The notes below the pieces were generated by a model. The model saw only the letters and a list, made by a program, of their open reading frames with translations, made no database searches and had not been told where the DNA came from. Below are positions 44,389-53,575 of a DNA stretch of 64,000 nucleotides, in pieces; position 1 is the stretch's first letter, and every line of letters begins with the position of its first letter. Origin of the DNA: Paracoccaceae bacterium (GTDB lineage Bacteria > Pseudomonadota > Alphaproteobacteria > Rhodobacterales > Rhodobacteraceae); contig JASBTX010000007.1 of the NCBI GenBank assembly GCA_030148225.1, forward strand, positions 62,001-126,000, read 5' to 3'. The translations under genes and the position numbers were made by a program.

Positions 44389-45129
44389 TCAGAGCATGGC
44401 CATTCCGCCGTTCACATGCAACGTCGTTCCGGTAACATATCCCGCCTCGTTACTGGCCAGATACAGCACGGAAGAGGCGATTTCCTCGGAAGAACCCATT
44501 CTACCAGCGGGAATCTGCGCGAGTATCGCGCCCTTCTGATCTTCGTTCAGCTTGTCGGTCATCGCCGTGGCGATAAATCCCGGCGCGACGCAATTGACGG
44601 TGATACCCCGGCTGGCGACCTCATAGGCCAGGCTTTTGGACATGCCCACCATGCCCGCCTTGGATGCGGCATAATTCACCTGACCCGGATTGCCCGTCGC
44701 ACCGACGATGGACGAGATGTTGATGATCCGGCCCCAGCGCGCCTTCATCATCCCCCGGATCACCCCTTTGCAGAGCCGCATTGTCGAGGTCAGGTTAACC
44801 TCGATCACGCTGGCCCATTCCTCTTCGGACATCCGCATGAAAAGGTTGTCGCGGGTGATTCCGGCATTGTTGACCAGAATATCCGGCCCACCACCCATCG
44901 CCTCGCTTGCCTGTTTGGGCAGGGCGTTGACAGCCTCGGCGTCGCTCAGATTACAGGGCAGCACATGCACCCTTTCTCCCAGTTCCGCCGCCAGTGCCTC
45001 CAGCGGGTCAACACGGGTGCCGGAAATGCCGACCGTGGCGCCCGCACCATGCAGCGCGGTGGCAATCGCCCCGCCAATCCCGCCCGACGCGCCGGTCACC
45101 AGCGCGGTTTTCCCTGTCAGATCAAACAT
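44389..45129 (-). CDS. fabG: 3-oxoacyl-ACP reductase
   Basis: NADPH-dependent SDR enzyme of fatty acid elongation, 246 aa. Cofactor loop GKTALVTGASGGIGGAIA, NNAGITRDNLFMRMSEEEW, catalytic Ser in INISSIVGATGNPGQ, and YxxxK in VNYAASKAGMVGMSKSLAYE; PGFIATAMT follows. The start MFDLTGKTAL was chosen because AAGGATAAGGA is just upstream. It begins 4 nt after the fabD stop. Confidence 0.97.
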   Translation of the reverse strand: MFDLTGKTALVTGASGGIGGAIATALHGAGATVGISGTRVDPLEALAAELGERVHVLPCNLSDAEAVNALPKQASEAMGGGPDILVNNAGITRDNLFMRMSEEEWASVIEVNLTSTMRLCKGVIRGMMKARWGRIINISSIVGATGNPGQVNYAASKAGMVGMSKSLAYEVASRGITVNCVAPGFIATAMTDKLNEDQKGAILAQIPAGRMGSSEEIASSVLYLASNEAGYVTGTTLHVNGGMAML

Positions 45130-45133
45130 GTCC

Positions 45134-46075
45134 TTATCCTTCCTTCGCCGCGGCAGCCGCCTTGACGCCCGCTGTATCCCCGATGGCTGTGCAGGCAATG
45201 TCGCGATTGATGCGCCGCACCATGCCCGAAAGCGCCTTGCCCGCACCGATCTCCCAGATCTCGGTCACGCCGTTGGCCCCCATCCAGGCCACGGATTCGC
45301 GCCAGCGCACCGCACCGGTGACCTGCCTGACCAGTAGTTTCCGGATTTCATCGGGATCGCTGACCCCCTCTGCCAGCACATTCGACACCACCGGCACGGC
45401 AGGCGTTTCAATCGCCACATCTTCCAGCGCCGCGGCCATCGCGTCCGCAGCGGGCTGCATCAGCGCGCAGTGAAACGGTGCCGATACCGGCAACAGGACT
45501 GCCCGTCGTGCGCCCTTGTCCTTGGCAATCTCGACAGCGCGTTCCACCGCCGCTTTTGCTCCCGATACAACCACCTGACCCGGATCATTGTCATTGGCCG
45601 CCTGACACACTTCGCCACCTGACTCGGCCTCGGCGGCCACGGCCTGAACCGTGTCGAAATCCAGCCCCAGCAACGCGGCCATCGCACCCTCGCCCACAGG
45701 CACGGCGGCCTGCATGGCACTGCCCCTCAGCCGCAGCAGGCGTGCGGTATCGGCAAGGCCCAGCGCCCCGGCGGCGGCAAGGGCAGAATATTCGCCCAGC
45801 GAATGACCGGCGACATAGGACGCTTCCGCGATACCGCTGCCCTCGGCCTCGAGCGCGCGCAATGCCGCCATCGATGTCGCCATCAGCGCAGGCTGGGCAT
45901 TGGCCGTCAGCGTCAGCTCTTCCTGATCACCCTCCCAGATCAGCGTGGACAGTTTTTCACCCAGCGCATCATCAACCTCGTCGAAAACCGCCTTCGCCGC
46001 CGGATAGGCCTCGGCCAGATCGCGCCCCATACCGATGGTTTGCGCCCCCTGCCCGGGAAAAACAAATGCCCGCAT
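45134..46075 (-). CDS. fabD: Malonyl-CoA:ACP transacylase
   Basis: Loads malonate on ACP; 313 aa. FPGQGAQTIGMG at the N-terminus, active-site Ser92 in GHSLGEYSALAAAGAL, catalytic His in VSAPFHCALMQPA and NPGQ-type QAANDNDPGQVVVSG. First gene of fabD-fabG, divergent from rpsF with 203 bp between. Confidence 0.97.
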   Translation of the reverse strand: MRAFVFPGQGAQTIGMGRDLAEAYPAAKAVFDEVDDALGEKLSTLIWEGDQEELTLTANAQPALMATSMAALRALEAEGSGIAEASYVAGHSLGEYSALAAAGALGLADTARLLRLRGSAMQAAVPVGEGAMAALLGLDFDTVQAVAAEAESGGEVCQAANDNDPGQVVVSGAKAAVERAVEIAKDKGARRAVLLPVSAPFHCALMQPAADAMAAALEDVAIETPAVPVVSNVLAEGVSDPDEIRKLLVRQVTGAVRWRESVAWMGANGVTEIWEIGAGKALSGMVRRINRDIACTAIGDTAGVKAAAAAKEG

Positions 46076-46150
46076 TGCACCCTCTTCGAATTGAACTTAC
46101 CTCCGATACAATGCCACCCCGCCCCGTGCAATTCCAAAGACCGAATTGGC

Positions 46151-46178
46151 TTGCGATAAAGCCGGTGAGATGTATAAG
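46151..46178 (+). promoter_or_regulatory. Predicted rpsF operon promoter
   Basis: TTGCGA (46151-46156), 16-bp spacer, TATAAG (46173-46178), about 100 nt before rpsF. This leaves a ~95-nt leader, long enough for autoregulation by the S6:S18 complex; I did not identify the conserved leader motif with certainty. Confidence 0.5.
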
Positions 46179-46278
46179 GCCACGGTCCCGCCACAGATGT
46201 AACCCGTGTGGCCTCTCGTGAACGACAGGCGGGCCAAGCGTCGTTCTTTGAAACACACGTAACAGAACTGGAGCTTAC

Positions 46279-46632
46279 ATGCCGCTTTATGAGCATGTTT
46301 TCATTGCGCGTCAGGACCTGTCCAACACGCAAGCCGAAGGCCTCGTCGAACATTTCAGCACCGTCCTTTCGGATAACGGCGGCAAGGTCGTCGAAAACGA
46401 ATACTGGGGCGTCAAAACGATGGCCTACAAGATCAACAAGAACCGCAAGGGCCATTATGCCTTTCTGAAAACCGACGCGCCTGCGCCGGCTGTTCAGGAA
46501 ATGGAACGCCTGATGCGGCTGCACGAAGATGTCATGCGCGTGATGACGATCAAGGTCGACGAACATGCCGAAGGTCCGTCCATCCAGATGCAGAAACGCG
46601 AAGAACGCGGCGAGCGCCGCGAGCGCCGTTAA
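46279..46632 (+). CDS. rpsF: 30S ribosomal protein S6
   Basis: 117 aa. Starts MPLYEHVFIARQDLSN and contains GGKVVENEYWGVKTMAYKIN and FLKTDAPAPAVQEMERLMRL. The C-terminal tail is basic (QKREERGERRERR). Pairs with S18 on the platform of the small subunit; first gene of the rpsF-rpsR-rplI operon. Confidence 0.99.
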   Translation: MPLYEHVFIARQDLSNTQAEGLVEHFSTVLSDNGGKVVENEYWGVKTMAYKINKNRKGHYAFLKTDAPAPAVQEMERLMRLHEDVMRVMTIKVDEHAEGPSIQMQKREERGERRERR

Positions 46633-46654
46633 GATCAGGAAAGGACACTAAGAC

Positions 46655-46882
46655 ATGGCATCCAAACCATTTTTCCGCCGCCGCAAGGTCTGCCCATTCT
46701 CTGGCGACAATGCACCCAAGATCGATTACAAGGACACCCGTCTGCTGCAGCGCTATATCTCTGAGCGCGGCAAGATCGTTCCCTCCCGCATCACCGCAGT
46801 CTCTGCCAAGAAACAGCGCGAGCTGGCCCGCGCCATCAAACGCGCGCGTTTTCTGGCCCTGCTGCCCTACGCGGTCAAGTAA
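46655..46882 (+). CDS. rpsR: 30S ribosomal protein S18
   Basis: 75 aa. [20 protein letters not shown], the S18 signature [19 protein letters not shown] and [20 protein letters not shown] are diagnostic. Begins 22 nt after rpsF with AGGA upstream. Confidence 0.99.
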   Translation: MASKPFFRRRKVCPFSGDNAPKIDYKDTRLLQRYISERGKIVPSRITAVSAKKQRELARAIKRARFLALLPYAVK

Positions 46883-46893
46883 GGAGTAAGCGC

Positions 46894-47544
46894 ATGCAAG
46901 TTATCCTTCTCGAACGGGTCGCCAAACTGGGCCAGATGGGCGATGTCGTCGCCGTCAAGGACGGCTACGCCCGCAATTTCCTGCTGCCCAAGGGCAAGGC
47001 CCTGCGCGCCTCTGACGCCAACATCGCCTCTTTCGAGGCGCAGAAGGCGCAGCTCGAGGCACGCAACCTTGAAACCCGCAAAGAGGCCGAGGATCTGGCC
47101 GGTCGTCTCGATGGCCAGCAGTTCGTTGTGATTCGCTCTGCATCAGATTCCGGTTCGCTCTATGGCTCTGTCACACCACGTGACGCCGCCGAGGCGGCAA
47201 CCGCCGATGGCTTCTCGGTTGATCGCAAACAGGTCGTTCTGTCTGCGCCGATCAAGGAGCTGGGCCTGCACACCGTTTCGGTGGTCCTGCACCCCGAGGT
47301 GACGGCATCCATCGATCTTAACGTCGCCCGTTCTCAGGAAGAGGCCGAGCTTCAGGCATCCGGTAAATCCATTCAGGAACTGGCCGCCGAGGCCGAAGCC
47401 GAGGCCGAGTTCGAAATTGCCGAGCTCTTTGACGATATCGGCGCAGCCGCAGCCGATGATGACGAACTGGTGCCGACGCCCGAAGGCGAAGGCGACGGCG
47501 AAGATCAGCCCGAAGCGGGCGGGGATACTTCCGAAGAGGACTGA
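46894..47544 (+). CDS. rplI: 50S ribosomal protein L9
   Basis: 216 aa, longer than the ~149 aa of E. coli. The L9 N-domain [20 protein letters not shown] with [20 protein letters not shown] is followed by a connecting helix and the C-domain. An acidic extension of about 60 residues ([36 protein letters not shown]) is common in Rhodobacterales. Starts 11 nt after rpsR. Confidence 0.98.
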   Translation: MQVILLERVAKLGQMGDVVAVKDGYARNFLLPKGKALRASDANIASFEAQKAQLEARNLETRKEAEDLAGRLDGQQFVVIRSASDSGSLYGSVTPRDAAEAATADGFSVDRKQVVLSAPIKELGLHTVSVVLHPEVTASIDLNVARSQEEAELQASGKSIQELAAEAEAEAEFEIAELFDDIGAAAADDDELVPTPEGEGDGEDQPEAGGDTSEED

Positions 47545-47565
47545 TCCTTCATCGCACGAATTCAG

Positions 47566-47598
47566 AGGGCCGTCCGGCAACCGGGCGGCCCTTCTTGT
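47566..47598 (+). terminator. Rho-independent terminator of the rpsF operon
   Basis: GGGCCGTCCGG, a 3-nt loop and CCGGGCGGCCC followed by TTCTTGTT. The 11-bp stem has one G-T wobble and starts 22 nt after the rplI stop. Confidence 0.8.
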
Positions 47599-47672
47599 TG
47601 CGCATCCGTTGCGCGGATTGGTCGTGCCCAGCCCCAATCCGGCAAGATGCGGCGCTGACCTTCACCCCGGAA

Positions 47673-48027
47673 CAGAAAAAGAAACCACGCTTGGGTGAAA
47701 GCGTGGTTCAGGTTGTGAGTGGTCGTTATTGGGCGCCTAAAGCGCCGTCCGTGCCGGATGGTGAGTGACACGGACCATGGTGCGGGCAGGAAGCGCGCAC
47801 AGCGCGCAACCCCGCCCTTTCTTGGCCCGAAGGGATAGGAAAAGTGAACATTCGGGCAAAGATGACATTGCGGCCAGCCACCGGCCAGCACGCGATTGAC
47901 GCCGGATACATGAGGGAGAGCGCATCACCCGGCGTGTAGCTCGCGGAATTAACCCAGAATGGACAAACGTCCTGCGCATGGCGACGCATGCCAGCGCAAA
48001 ACCGCATATCCATCTGATTTTATTATA
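47673..48027 (-). ncRNA. Possible structured transcript in the rplI-LysR intergenic region
   Basis: 47,545-48,122 (578 bp) has no recognisable gene. On the minus strand a perfect TATAAT (48027-48022) is followed ~330 nt later by an intrinsic terminator, AACCACGCTT / AAGCGTGGTT with TTTCTTTTT (47708-47673). Between them are several short hairpins: CGCCGG/CCGGCG, GCGCGC/GCGCGC, CCGTG/CACGG and GGCGC/GCGCC. A 95-codon frame (48013-47726) starts at the expected transcript 5' end but matches nothing I know. RNase P, tmRNA and 6S hallmarks were not seen. It may be an sRNA, a leaderless small gene, or chance. No good -35 box was found. Confidence 0.3.
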
Positions 48028-48122
48028 CATTACCGCGCTCTGTTTATTGTTGGGACCTGCCGATCCTGGGGTCAGGCTACATCAATATTGCTGCGGATCA
48101 ATCGATGGGTCATAGTTAATTC

Positions 48123-49028
48123 ATGCAGGAATTCAATATATCGAATGTTGACGGACGTTTGCTCCGGGTCTTTCTGACGGTCTATGATCACAATTCCATC
48201 TCTCGTGCCGCCGCGGAACTGGACCTGAACCAGTCAACCGTCAGCCACGCTATCGAGAAATTTCGCAAGGTGCTGAGCGATCCGTTATTCGTGAAATCCG
48301 GTCGTGGCATCGTCGCCACCGATACCGCCCGCATGCTCGCCCCGCGTATCCGCCAGATTCTCGCCGCGCTCGAGGGTCTGGTGCTGCGCGAAGGCTTTGA
48401 CCCCCAAAGCGAACACAAACCCTTTGTCATTGCCACCAACGTGACCGAAATGCTGACCGATATCCGCAACCTGCTGGGGCTGCTCTGGCAGGCCGCGCCC
48501 GATATTCCGGTCCGGTTCATGGAGCTCGGCTCGCGCCAGAATATCGAACCGGTCCTCGAAAGCGGACGCGCCGATATCGTGCTGACGGTCCGGGCAGCAC
48601 GATATTCTTCCGTGATCCGGCGCGAAACCTTCAAGACCGACGACCTTGTCGTTTTCTATGATCCCGAAATCCGCGCCGCTGTCGCCACGGCCGAGGATTA
48701 CTGCGCCGCACCGCATGGTGCGCTGGATTTCGGCGGCCTGCGCAAAAGCACCGTTGAAACGGCACTGGACGCGCTGGGGCTCAGCCGACGGGTCAAGCTG
48801 TCGGCATCGAACGCCTATTCGCTGGGGGCACTGATGAAGGGTACGAACCTGATCACGACGATGCAGTCCAGCCTTGCCGAGACCGCATTTTCACGGCTGG
48901 CCCATTGTCCGGCACCGATCACACTTCCGACGCTCGGCTTTGACATGGTCTGGCACCGCCGCGCCGAGGAGTCCGAACGCAACCGCTGGCTGCGTGACCA
49001 GATCCGCAACGCCCGTCCCCGGACATGA
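48123..49028 (+). CDS. LysR family transcriptional regulator
   Basis: 301 aa. Winged helix-turn-helix at residues ~8-67 (RLLRVFLTVYDHNSISRAAA, ELDLNQSTVSHAIEKFRKVL), then the effector-binding domain (PFVIATNVTEMLTDI, RADIVLTVRAARYSSVI). It resembles NodD/SyrM-type members. It diverges from the possible minus-strand transcript at 48027, its most likely target if the usual LysR arrangement holds. ATCAAT occurs twice, 16 bp apart, 40 nt before the start. Ligand unknown. Confidence 0.88.
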   Translation: MQEFNISNVDGRLLRVFLTVYDHNSISRAAAELDLNQSTVSHAIEKFRKVLSDPLFVKSGRGIVATDTARMLAPRIRQILAALEGLVLREGFDPQSEHKPFVIATNVTEMLTDIRNLLGLLWQAAPDIPVRFMELGSRQNIEPVLESGRADIVLTVRAARYSSVIRRETFKTDDLVVFYDPEIRAAVATAEDYCAAPHGALDFGGLRKSTVETALDALGLSRRVKLSASNAYSLGALMKGTNLITTMQSSLAETAFSRLAHCPAPITLPTLGFDMVWHRRAEESERNRWLRDQIRNARPRT

Positions 49029-49056
49029 AAAAGGCCACCTTGCGGTGGCCCCTTTC
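49027..49056. terminator. Bidirectional terminator between LysR gene and tig
   Basis: AAAAAGGCCACC TTGC GGTGGCCCCTTT: the stem is flanked by A and T runs so it can stop transcription from both convergent genes. It overlaps the last bases of the LysR gene. Confidence 0.85.
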
Positions 49057-49080
49057 CGGATCGGCATGTCGTGCCGGAAT

Positions 49081-50415
49081 TTATTCTTCTTCCAGCGCCG
49101 CGATGGCCTTTTCCAGATCGTCCTTGGAAACGGTCTTCTCGGAAATCTCTGCCAGTTCAAAGATATAGTCCACGACCTTATCCTCGAAAATCGGTGCCTG
49201 CAGCTGCTGACGGAATTCCGCATTCTGCTGCGCGAACTGGAAAAACTCCTGCTCCTGGCCCGGGTACTGGCGCGCCTGATTCATGACCGCCTGCGTCATC
49301 TCGGCATCGGAAACGGAAATCTCGTTCTTCTGTCCCAGCTCGGCCAGCAACAGCCCCAGACGCACGCGACGCTCGGCCAGCTTGTTATGTTCATCCGTCG
49401 CTTCGATTTCGGGATGGTCATGGCCCTCGACATCGGGATTGTCGTCATGCCAGAGCTGATGGGCAATCTGCTTGGCCTCGGTTTCGACAAGCGTCGGCGG
49501 CAGATCGAAATCATAGATATTGTCCAGCTCGTCCAGCAGGCGGCGTTTCATGATCGCGCGCGACGCACCGGCATATTCCGCTTCCAGCCGCTCGCTGATC
49601 TGCCCTTTCAGCGCGTCCAGATCATCCGCACCGAACTGCTTGGCAAACTCATCATCTATCGTCGCCGCCTCGGGTGATTTCACGGCCTTGACGGTGCAGG
49701 TGAAAACCGCGGCCTTCCCGGCCAGGTTCTCCGCGCCGTAATCGGCAGGAAAATCAACCTTGACCTCGGCCTCCTCGCCCGCCTTGACGCCGACAAGCTG
49801 CTCTTCAAAGCCGGGGATGAAAGAGTTGGACCCCAGCACCAGCGGATAATCATCCGCCTGTCCGCCCTCGAAGGCTTCGCCGTCAACCTTGCCCAGGAAA
49901 TCGATGGTGACCTGATCGCCATCCTTGGCCTTGGACCCTTTCTTGCGGTCCTTGAATGTGGGCGAAGAGCTGGCCAGATTGTCCAGCGCATCCATGACCG
50001 CGCTATCCTCGGCTTTGACGACCAGCTTCTCCAGCTTCACCTTCGAAAGATCGGCATCGGGTATCGCGGGCAGCGCTTCATAAGACATCTCGACAACAAC
50101 ATCGTCGCCCTCTTTCCAGCCTTCCTGGTTCTGCATCTCGATCTTGGGCTGAAAGGCAGGCTTGTCGCCACTTTCCTCGAAATGCGAGGTCATCGCGCCA
50201 TCGACGCTTTCCTGCATGGCTTCACCCAGAACGCGGGCACCGAACTGCTTTTTCAAAAGCGCCATCGGCACCTTGCCCTTGCGAAAACCCTTCATCTCGA
50301 AACTGGGCTGCGCTTCGGCGAGTTTCTCGTTCACCTTGGCGTCCAGATCATCGGCGGTAAGCGTGATCTGATACGCGCGTTTCAGCCCTTCGTTCAACGT
50401 CTCACTGACTTGCAT
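49081..50415 (-). CDS. tig: Trigger factor
   Basis: Ribosome-bound chaperone and prolyl isomerase, 444 aa. N-terminal ribosome-binding domain with the signature [17 protein letters not shown], central FKBP domain ([40 protein letters not shown]) and C-terminal arms. The start [19 protein letters not shown] follows AAGGA by 7 nt; the open frame upstream is unrelated. Confidence 0.97.
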   Translation of the reverse strand: MQVSETLNEGLKRAYQITLTADDLDAKVNEKLAEAQPSFEMKGFRKGKVPMALLKKQFGARVLGEAMQESVDGAMTSHFEESGDKPAFQPKIEMQNQEGWKEGDDVVVEMSYEALPAIPDADLSKVKLEKLVVKAEDSAVMDALDNLASSSPTFKDRKKGSKAKDGDQVTIDFLGKVDGEAFEGGQADDYPLVLGSNSFIPGFEEQLVGVKAGEEAEVKVDFPADYGAENLAGKAAVFTCTVKAVKSPEAATIDDEFAKQFGADDLDALKGQISERLEAEYAGASRAIMKRRLLDELDNIYDFDLPPTLVETEAKQIAHQLWHDDNPDVEGHDHPEIEATDEHNKLAERRVRLGLLLAELGQKNEISVSDAEMTQAVMNQARQYPGQEQEFFQFAQQNAEFRQQLQAPIFEDKVVDYIFELAEISEKTVSKDDLEKAIAALEEE

Positions 50416-50604
50416 GGCGTCGTCCTTCTCCATGGCCACATGGCGGGCCGGGAATCCTGTTTGAAATCTGCGTTCTTCTATTTTTTGGCCCCGCCCGACG
50501 CAAGGGGTGTTTTTTGACGCCTGCGTCTCCCGACCCTCGCCCGCCATAACCAGAGCACAGGATGGTGTTGGACAGCCCCCGCTGGCCCGCGCTACCAATT
50601 GGCC

Positions 50605-51300
50605 ATGTGTGGCAGAATCGGCAGACCCGAACTCAGCTGGGCCGAGCTCTACGGCGTCTTGCGGGATTTCCTTGACGGGATGGAAATCATCCGCGATCCC
50701 GACGCACCCGATCTGCGGATGAGCTGGAATGTCAAACCGACCCAGCAGATCGACATCGCCATGCTGACCGACGGGGGCGTCACAGCCACGACCGCCCGCT
50801 GGTGGTTCGTGCCGCACTGGTTCAGGGGTGATCTGAAGGACTGGAAACAGACCACCTTCAACGCCCGCATCGAAACTGCCCATGAAAAGCCCACCTTTCG
50901 CACCGCGTGGAAAACCGGGCGCTGCATCATCCCCGCCAATGGCTATTTCGAATGGACCGGCGACAAGGGGGCCAAGCAGCCGTGGTTTCTGCGCCCGCAA
51001 TCAAACGACCCTTGCGTGTTTTTCGCAGGGCTCGCGTCCCGCACGGGCACCGGGCTGCAAAGCTGCACCATTCTGACACGCGCGGCACTGACTCAGACCG
51101 CCCATATCCACTCCCGCAGCCCGGTCATGCTGTCACGCGCGGAAATGCGCGCCTGGCTGACCGGCGAGATGGGCACAAAAGAGGCACAGGACAGTCTTGG
51201 CACCAACTGGGACAACCGCATGTCTTTTCACAAGGTGCGCAGATTCGGCCGCGATGATGACGACGAGAGCCTGATCGAACCGCTGGAAACCCTACTTTAG
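50605..51300 (+). CDS. SOS response-associated peptidase (SRAP/YedK/HMCES)
   Basis: 231 aa. Binds abasic sites in single-stranded DNA through Cys2, exposed after removal of Met1 (MCGRIGRPE). Other conserved residues: SWNVKPTQQ (Asn), [18 protein letters not shown], the active-site Glu in [11 protein letters not shown] and the His in [11 protein letters not shown]. The start was set at the ATG that gives Cys2. Its stop overlaps the end of the convergent LysR gene by 4 nt. Confidence 0.95.
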   Translation: MCGRIGRPELSWAELYGVLRDFLDGMEIIRDPDAPDLRMSWNVKPTQQIDIAMLTDGGVTATTARWWFVPHWFRGDLKDWKQTTFNARIETAHEKPTFRTAWKTGRCIIPANGYFEWTGDKGAKQPWFLRPQSNDPCVFFAGLASRTGTGLQSCTILTRAALTQTAHIHSRSPVMLSRAEMRAWLTGEMGTKEAQDSLGTNWDNRMSFHKVRRFGRDDDDESLIEPLETLL

Positions 51301-52193
51301 CCGCGCATCCCCGCCATCACCGCCCCACCGGCACCCGTCCGGTGCCCATCGCGCGCGATTTCACGCAAAAGCGCGCTGACAGGCGCGGACTTTTGACGCT
51401 GTGCCGGACGCAGGACATAGGTGATCTGCGGGGGCGGCGGGAAAAGATCGTCGACGATTTCCATTTCCCCCGTCACATGCATCCCGTTCAGCAGCGCAAC
51501 ACCCAGACCGGCGCGCACCGCGGCGCAAATGCCCGCGGCGCTGGGGCATTCGAGAACTTTCTCGAAACGCACACCCGGCACCCGTTCCGACTCCAGCGCC
51601 CACTGACGATAGAAACAATCGCTGTCAAAAGACAGAAACGGCACGGGGGCGGCCAGATCCAGCGCCAAATCCCGTGCCTTGACCCAGTGCAGGCTGTCAT
51701 CAAAGAGCGTTACATCATCCGCCGCGACCTCATGCGCAAAGACCTGGATGATCGCGAGGTCGATCTCACCGGCCTTCAGCCATTCCCTGACTTTCAGGCT
51801 TTGGCCCGTGCGCATCGTCACCCGCACACCGGGATATAGCCGTGTGAACCGGCCCATCGCCTGGGAAATATCGCTGATGGCGATATCCTCGGTCAGGCCC
51901 AGACGGATCGCACCGGTCAGTGGCTTCTTGCCCAGATCGGCCAGCGCCTCGTCATGCAGCGCCACCATGCGGCGCGCATAGTCAATCAGCCGCCTGCCAG
52001 CATCGGTAAAGCGCGGCGCGCCCCCGCCCCGGCGGGTCAGCAGATCGCAATCGAGGCTTTGTTCCATGCGCCTCAGCTTGTGGCTGACCGCACTCTGAGA
52101 GATGCCCAGATGATCAGCCGCCCGCGTTACCCCGCCCCGGCGCGATACTTCCAGCAGCGCCCGCAGCCCGTCAATTTCCAGCCGCTCAGACAT
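51297..52193 (-). CDS. LysR family transcriptional regulator
   Basis: 298 aa. N-terminal HTH (LRALLEVSRRGGVTRAADHL, GISQSAVSHKLRRMEQSLDC), effector domain with IRLGLTEDIAISDISQAMGR and GEIDLAIIQVF. It diverges from the small membrane protein gene and the haloacid dehalogenase, with a directly repeated ATGACAAT in the intergenic region, so it probably controls them. Effector unknown. Confidence 0.9.
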   Translation of the reverse strand: MSERLEIDGLRALLEVSRRGGVTRAADHLGISQSAVSHKLRRMEQSLDCDLLTRRGGGAPRFTDAGRRLIDYARRMVALHDEALADLGKKPLTGAIRLGLTEDIAISDISQAMGRFTRLYPGVRVTMRTGQSLKVREWLKAGEIDLAIIQVFAHEVAADDVTLFDDSLHWVKARDLALDLAAPVPFLSFDSDCFYRQWALESERVPGVRFEKVLECPSAAGICAAVRAGLGVALLNGMHVTGEMEIVDDLFPPPPQITYVLRPAQRQKSAPVSALLREIARDGHRTGAGGAVMAGMRG

Positions 52194-52218
52194 GGCTCAC
52201 CTTCCCTTGCACCCTGAT

Positions 52219-52247
52219 ATGACAATTTCCGATGAAGTTATGACAAT
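52219..52247. promoter_or_regulatory. Direct repeat, candidate LysR operator
   Basis: ATGACAAT occurs at 52219-52226 and 52240-52247, start to start 21 bp or two helical turns. It lies between the divergent LysR gene and the dehalogenase unit in an AT-richer stretch. Confidence 0.4.
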
Positions 52248-52314
52248 CATTCATTTGATTCATATCATAACCCGATTTATTGACGGGGCAAGCGCAGAAA
52301 CACACAAGGCGGAA

Positions 52315-52572
52315 ATGACCATGGAGAAGATCACGGCCATCGGCGGGCGGCTGACAACCACAGGGTTCGAGATCACGGGGTCGGTTCTGGCGATGGCCTA
52401 TGCGCTCCTGATCGCGGCCAATATCGGGGCCGAATTGCCGGGCTTTCTGCTGCTTCTGATATCTTCGGCCTGCTTTGCCGGCTGGGCCCTGATTGACCGG
52501 CGCTGGACCTTTCTTCTGCTTCAGGTGTTTTATGCCACATCGGCTATCATCGGCCTGATCAGATGGGGCTGA
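52315..52572 (+). CDS. Small membrane protein
   Basis: 85 aa with three hydrophobic segments: ITGSVLAMAYALLIAANIGA, LPGFLLLLISSACFAGWALI and FLLLQVFYATSAIIGLIRW. The arrangement ...DRRWTFLLLQVFYATSAIIGLIRW recalls the C-terminus of PnuC/YgjV-type membrane proteins, but similarity is too short for a name. The start MTMEKITAIGGRL was chosen for AAGGCGGAA upstream; the frame is open to 52192. It precedes the dehalogenase by 45 nt. Confidence 0.65.
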   Translation: MTMEKITAIGGRLTTTGFEITGSVLAMAYALLIAANIGAELPGFLLLLISSACFAGWALIDRRWTFLLLQVFYATSAIIGLIRWG

Positions 52573-52617
52573 ACAGGCAATGACCACTGGCAGGACACCA
52601 TTCAAAAGGGAAAATCA

Positions 52618-53340
52618 ATGAAACTCGGTGACTTCAAGGCGCTGACATTTGACGTCTACGGCACGCTGATCGACTGGGAATCCGGCATGATCGCCGCGCT
52701 CAGACCACTAACCGACAAGGTCGGTGGGCATCTTGGCCGCGATGACATCCTCGAGGCCCATGCCTATCACGAATCGACCACCCAGCGCTGGACACCCGCC
52801 AAATGCTACTCAGATCTGCTGGCCGTGGTCTATCGTCGTCTGGCCGAAGAATGGCAGGTCTCCGTCACATGGGAGGAATGCCTTGCCTATGGCCGCTCCG
52901 TACGGCAATGGCCCGCTTTCGATGACAGCCGCGCCGCACTGGCCTATCTGAAACAGCATTACAAACTCATCGTTCTGACAAATACCGATAACCTGTCATT
53001 CTCCGGCTCGAACGCACGTCTGGGGGTGGCGTTCGATGCGGTCTTCACTGCCGAGGATATCGGCAGCTACAAACCCGATGACCGGAATTTCGACTATATG
53101 CTGGAATCGCTTGCCCGCATGGGGATCGGGCGCGGTGATATCCTGCACACCGCCGAGAGCATGTTTCACGACCACGCCCCGGCCAATCGCCACGGGCTGG
53201 CCAATTGCTGGATCTATCGTCGCCACGACAAGGACGGGTTTGGCGCCACCATGAACCCTGGCGACATGCCACGCTATGATTTCCGCTTCGACAGCATGGC
53301 CGATCTGGTCAGGGCGCACCGTTCTGAAATGGGGCATTAG
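52618..53340 (+). CDS. Haloacid dehalogenase, type II
   Basis: 240 aa HAD-superfamily hydrolase. Nucleophile Asp in LTFDVYGTLIDWESGM; motif II LTNTDN; Lys and acidic residues in EDIGSYKPDDRNF and HTAESMFHDHAPANRHGL. The pattern is that of L-2-haloacid dehalogenases, which free halide from short halo acids, but many family members act on other small substrates. The gene follows a small membrane protein and is divergent from a LysR regulator. Confidence 0.85.
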   Translation: MKLGDFKALTFDVYGTLIDWESGMIAALRPLTDKVGGHLGRDDILEAHAYHESTTQRWTPAKCYSDLLAVVYRRLAEEWQVSVTWEECLAYGRSVRQWPAFDDSRAALAYLKQHYKLIVLTNTDNLSFSGSNARLGVAFDAVFTAEDIGSYKPDDRNFDYMLESLARMGIGRGDILHTAESMFHDHAPANRHGLANCWIYRRHDKDGFGATMNPGDMPRYDFRFDSMADLVRAHRSEMGH

Positions 53341-53388
53341 CCGCAAAACCAACAGGCAGCCGTCCCAACCGGGGCATGCCCTTGCATC

Positions 53389-53473
53389 TGGTGCGGGTGG
53401 AGGGACTTGAACCCCCACGCCTTGCGGCGCCAGAACCTAAATCTGGTGCGTCTACCAATTTCGCCACACCCGC
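53389..53473 (-). tRNA. tRNA-Leu (anticodon UAG)
   Basis: 85-nt class II tRNA with encoded CCA. Acceptor GCGGGTG pairs with CACCCGC; the D arm is TGGCGAAATTGGTAGACGC; anticodon stem CCAGA/TCTGG encloses TTTAGGT giving UAG; a long variable arm (CGCCGCAAGGCG) and TTCAAGTC T-loop follow. It reads CUA and, with wobble, other CUN codons. Confidence 0.97.
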
Positions 53474-53575
53474 ACACATCGGCGGGTATTGCCCGCCGTG
53501 CGGCGCTCTCTAGCAAAGCTTTCGCCCCGGCGCGAGGGGGAATTTCGCACCCCCGCCGGAACGGCCTCACGGGGT

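Noticed and set aside
47673-48027. RNase P RNA, tmRNA or 6S RNA as identity of the structured segment
   Set aside because: None of the conserved sequence blocks of these RNAs (for example GAGGAAAGUC of RNase P) was seen on either strand.
53389-53473. tRNA-Leu as an integration site for the neighbouring genes
   Set aside because: No integrase gene and no direct repeat of the tRNA 3' end was found nearby; the flanking genes look like core genome.
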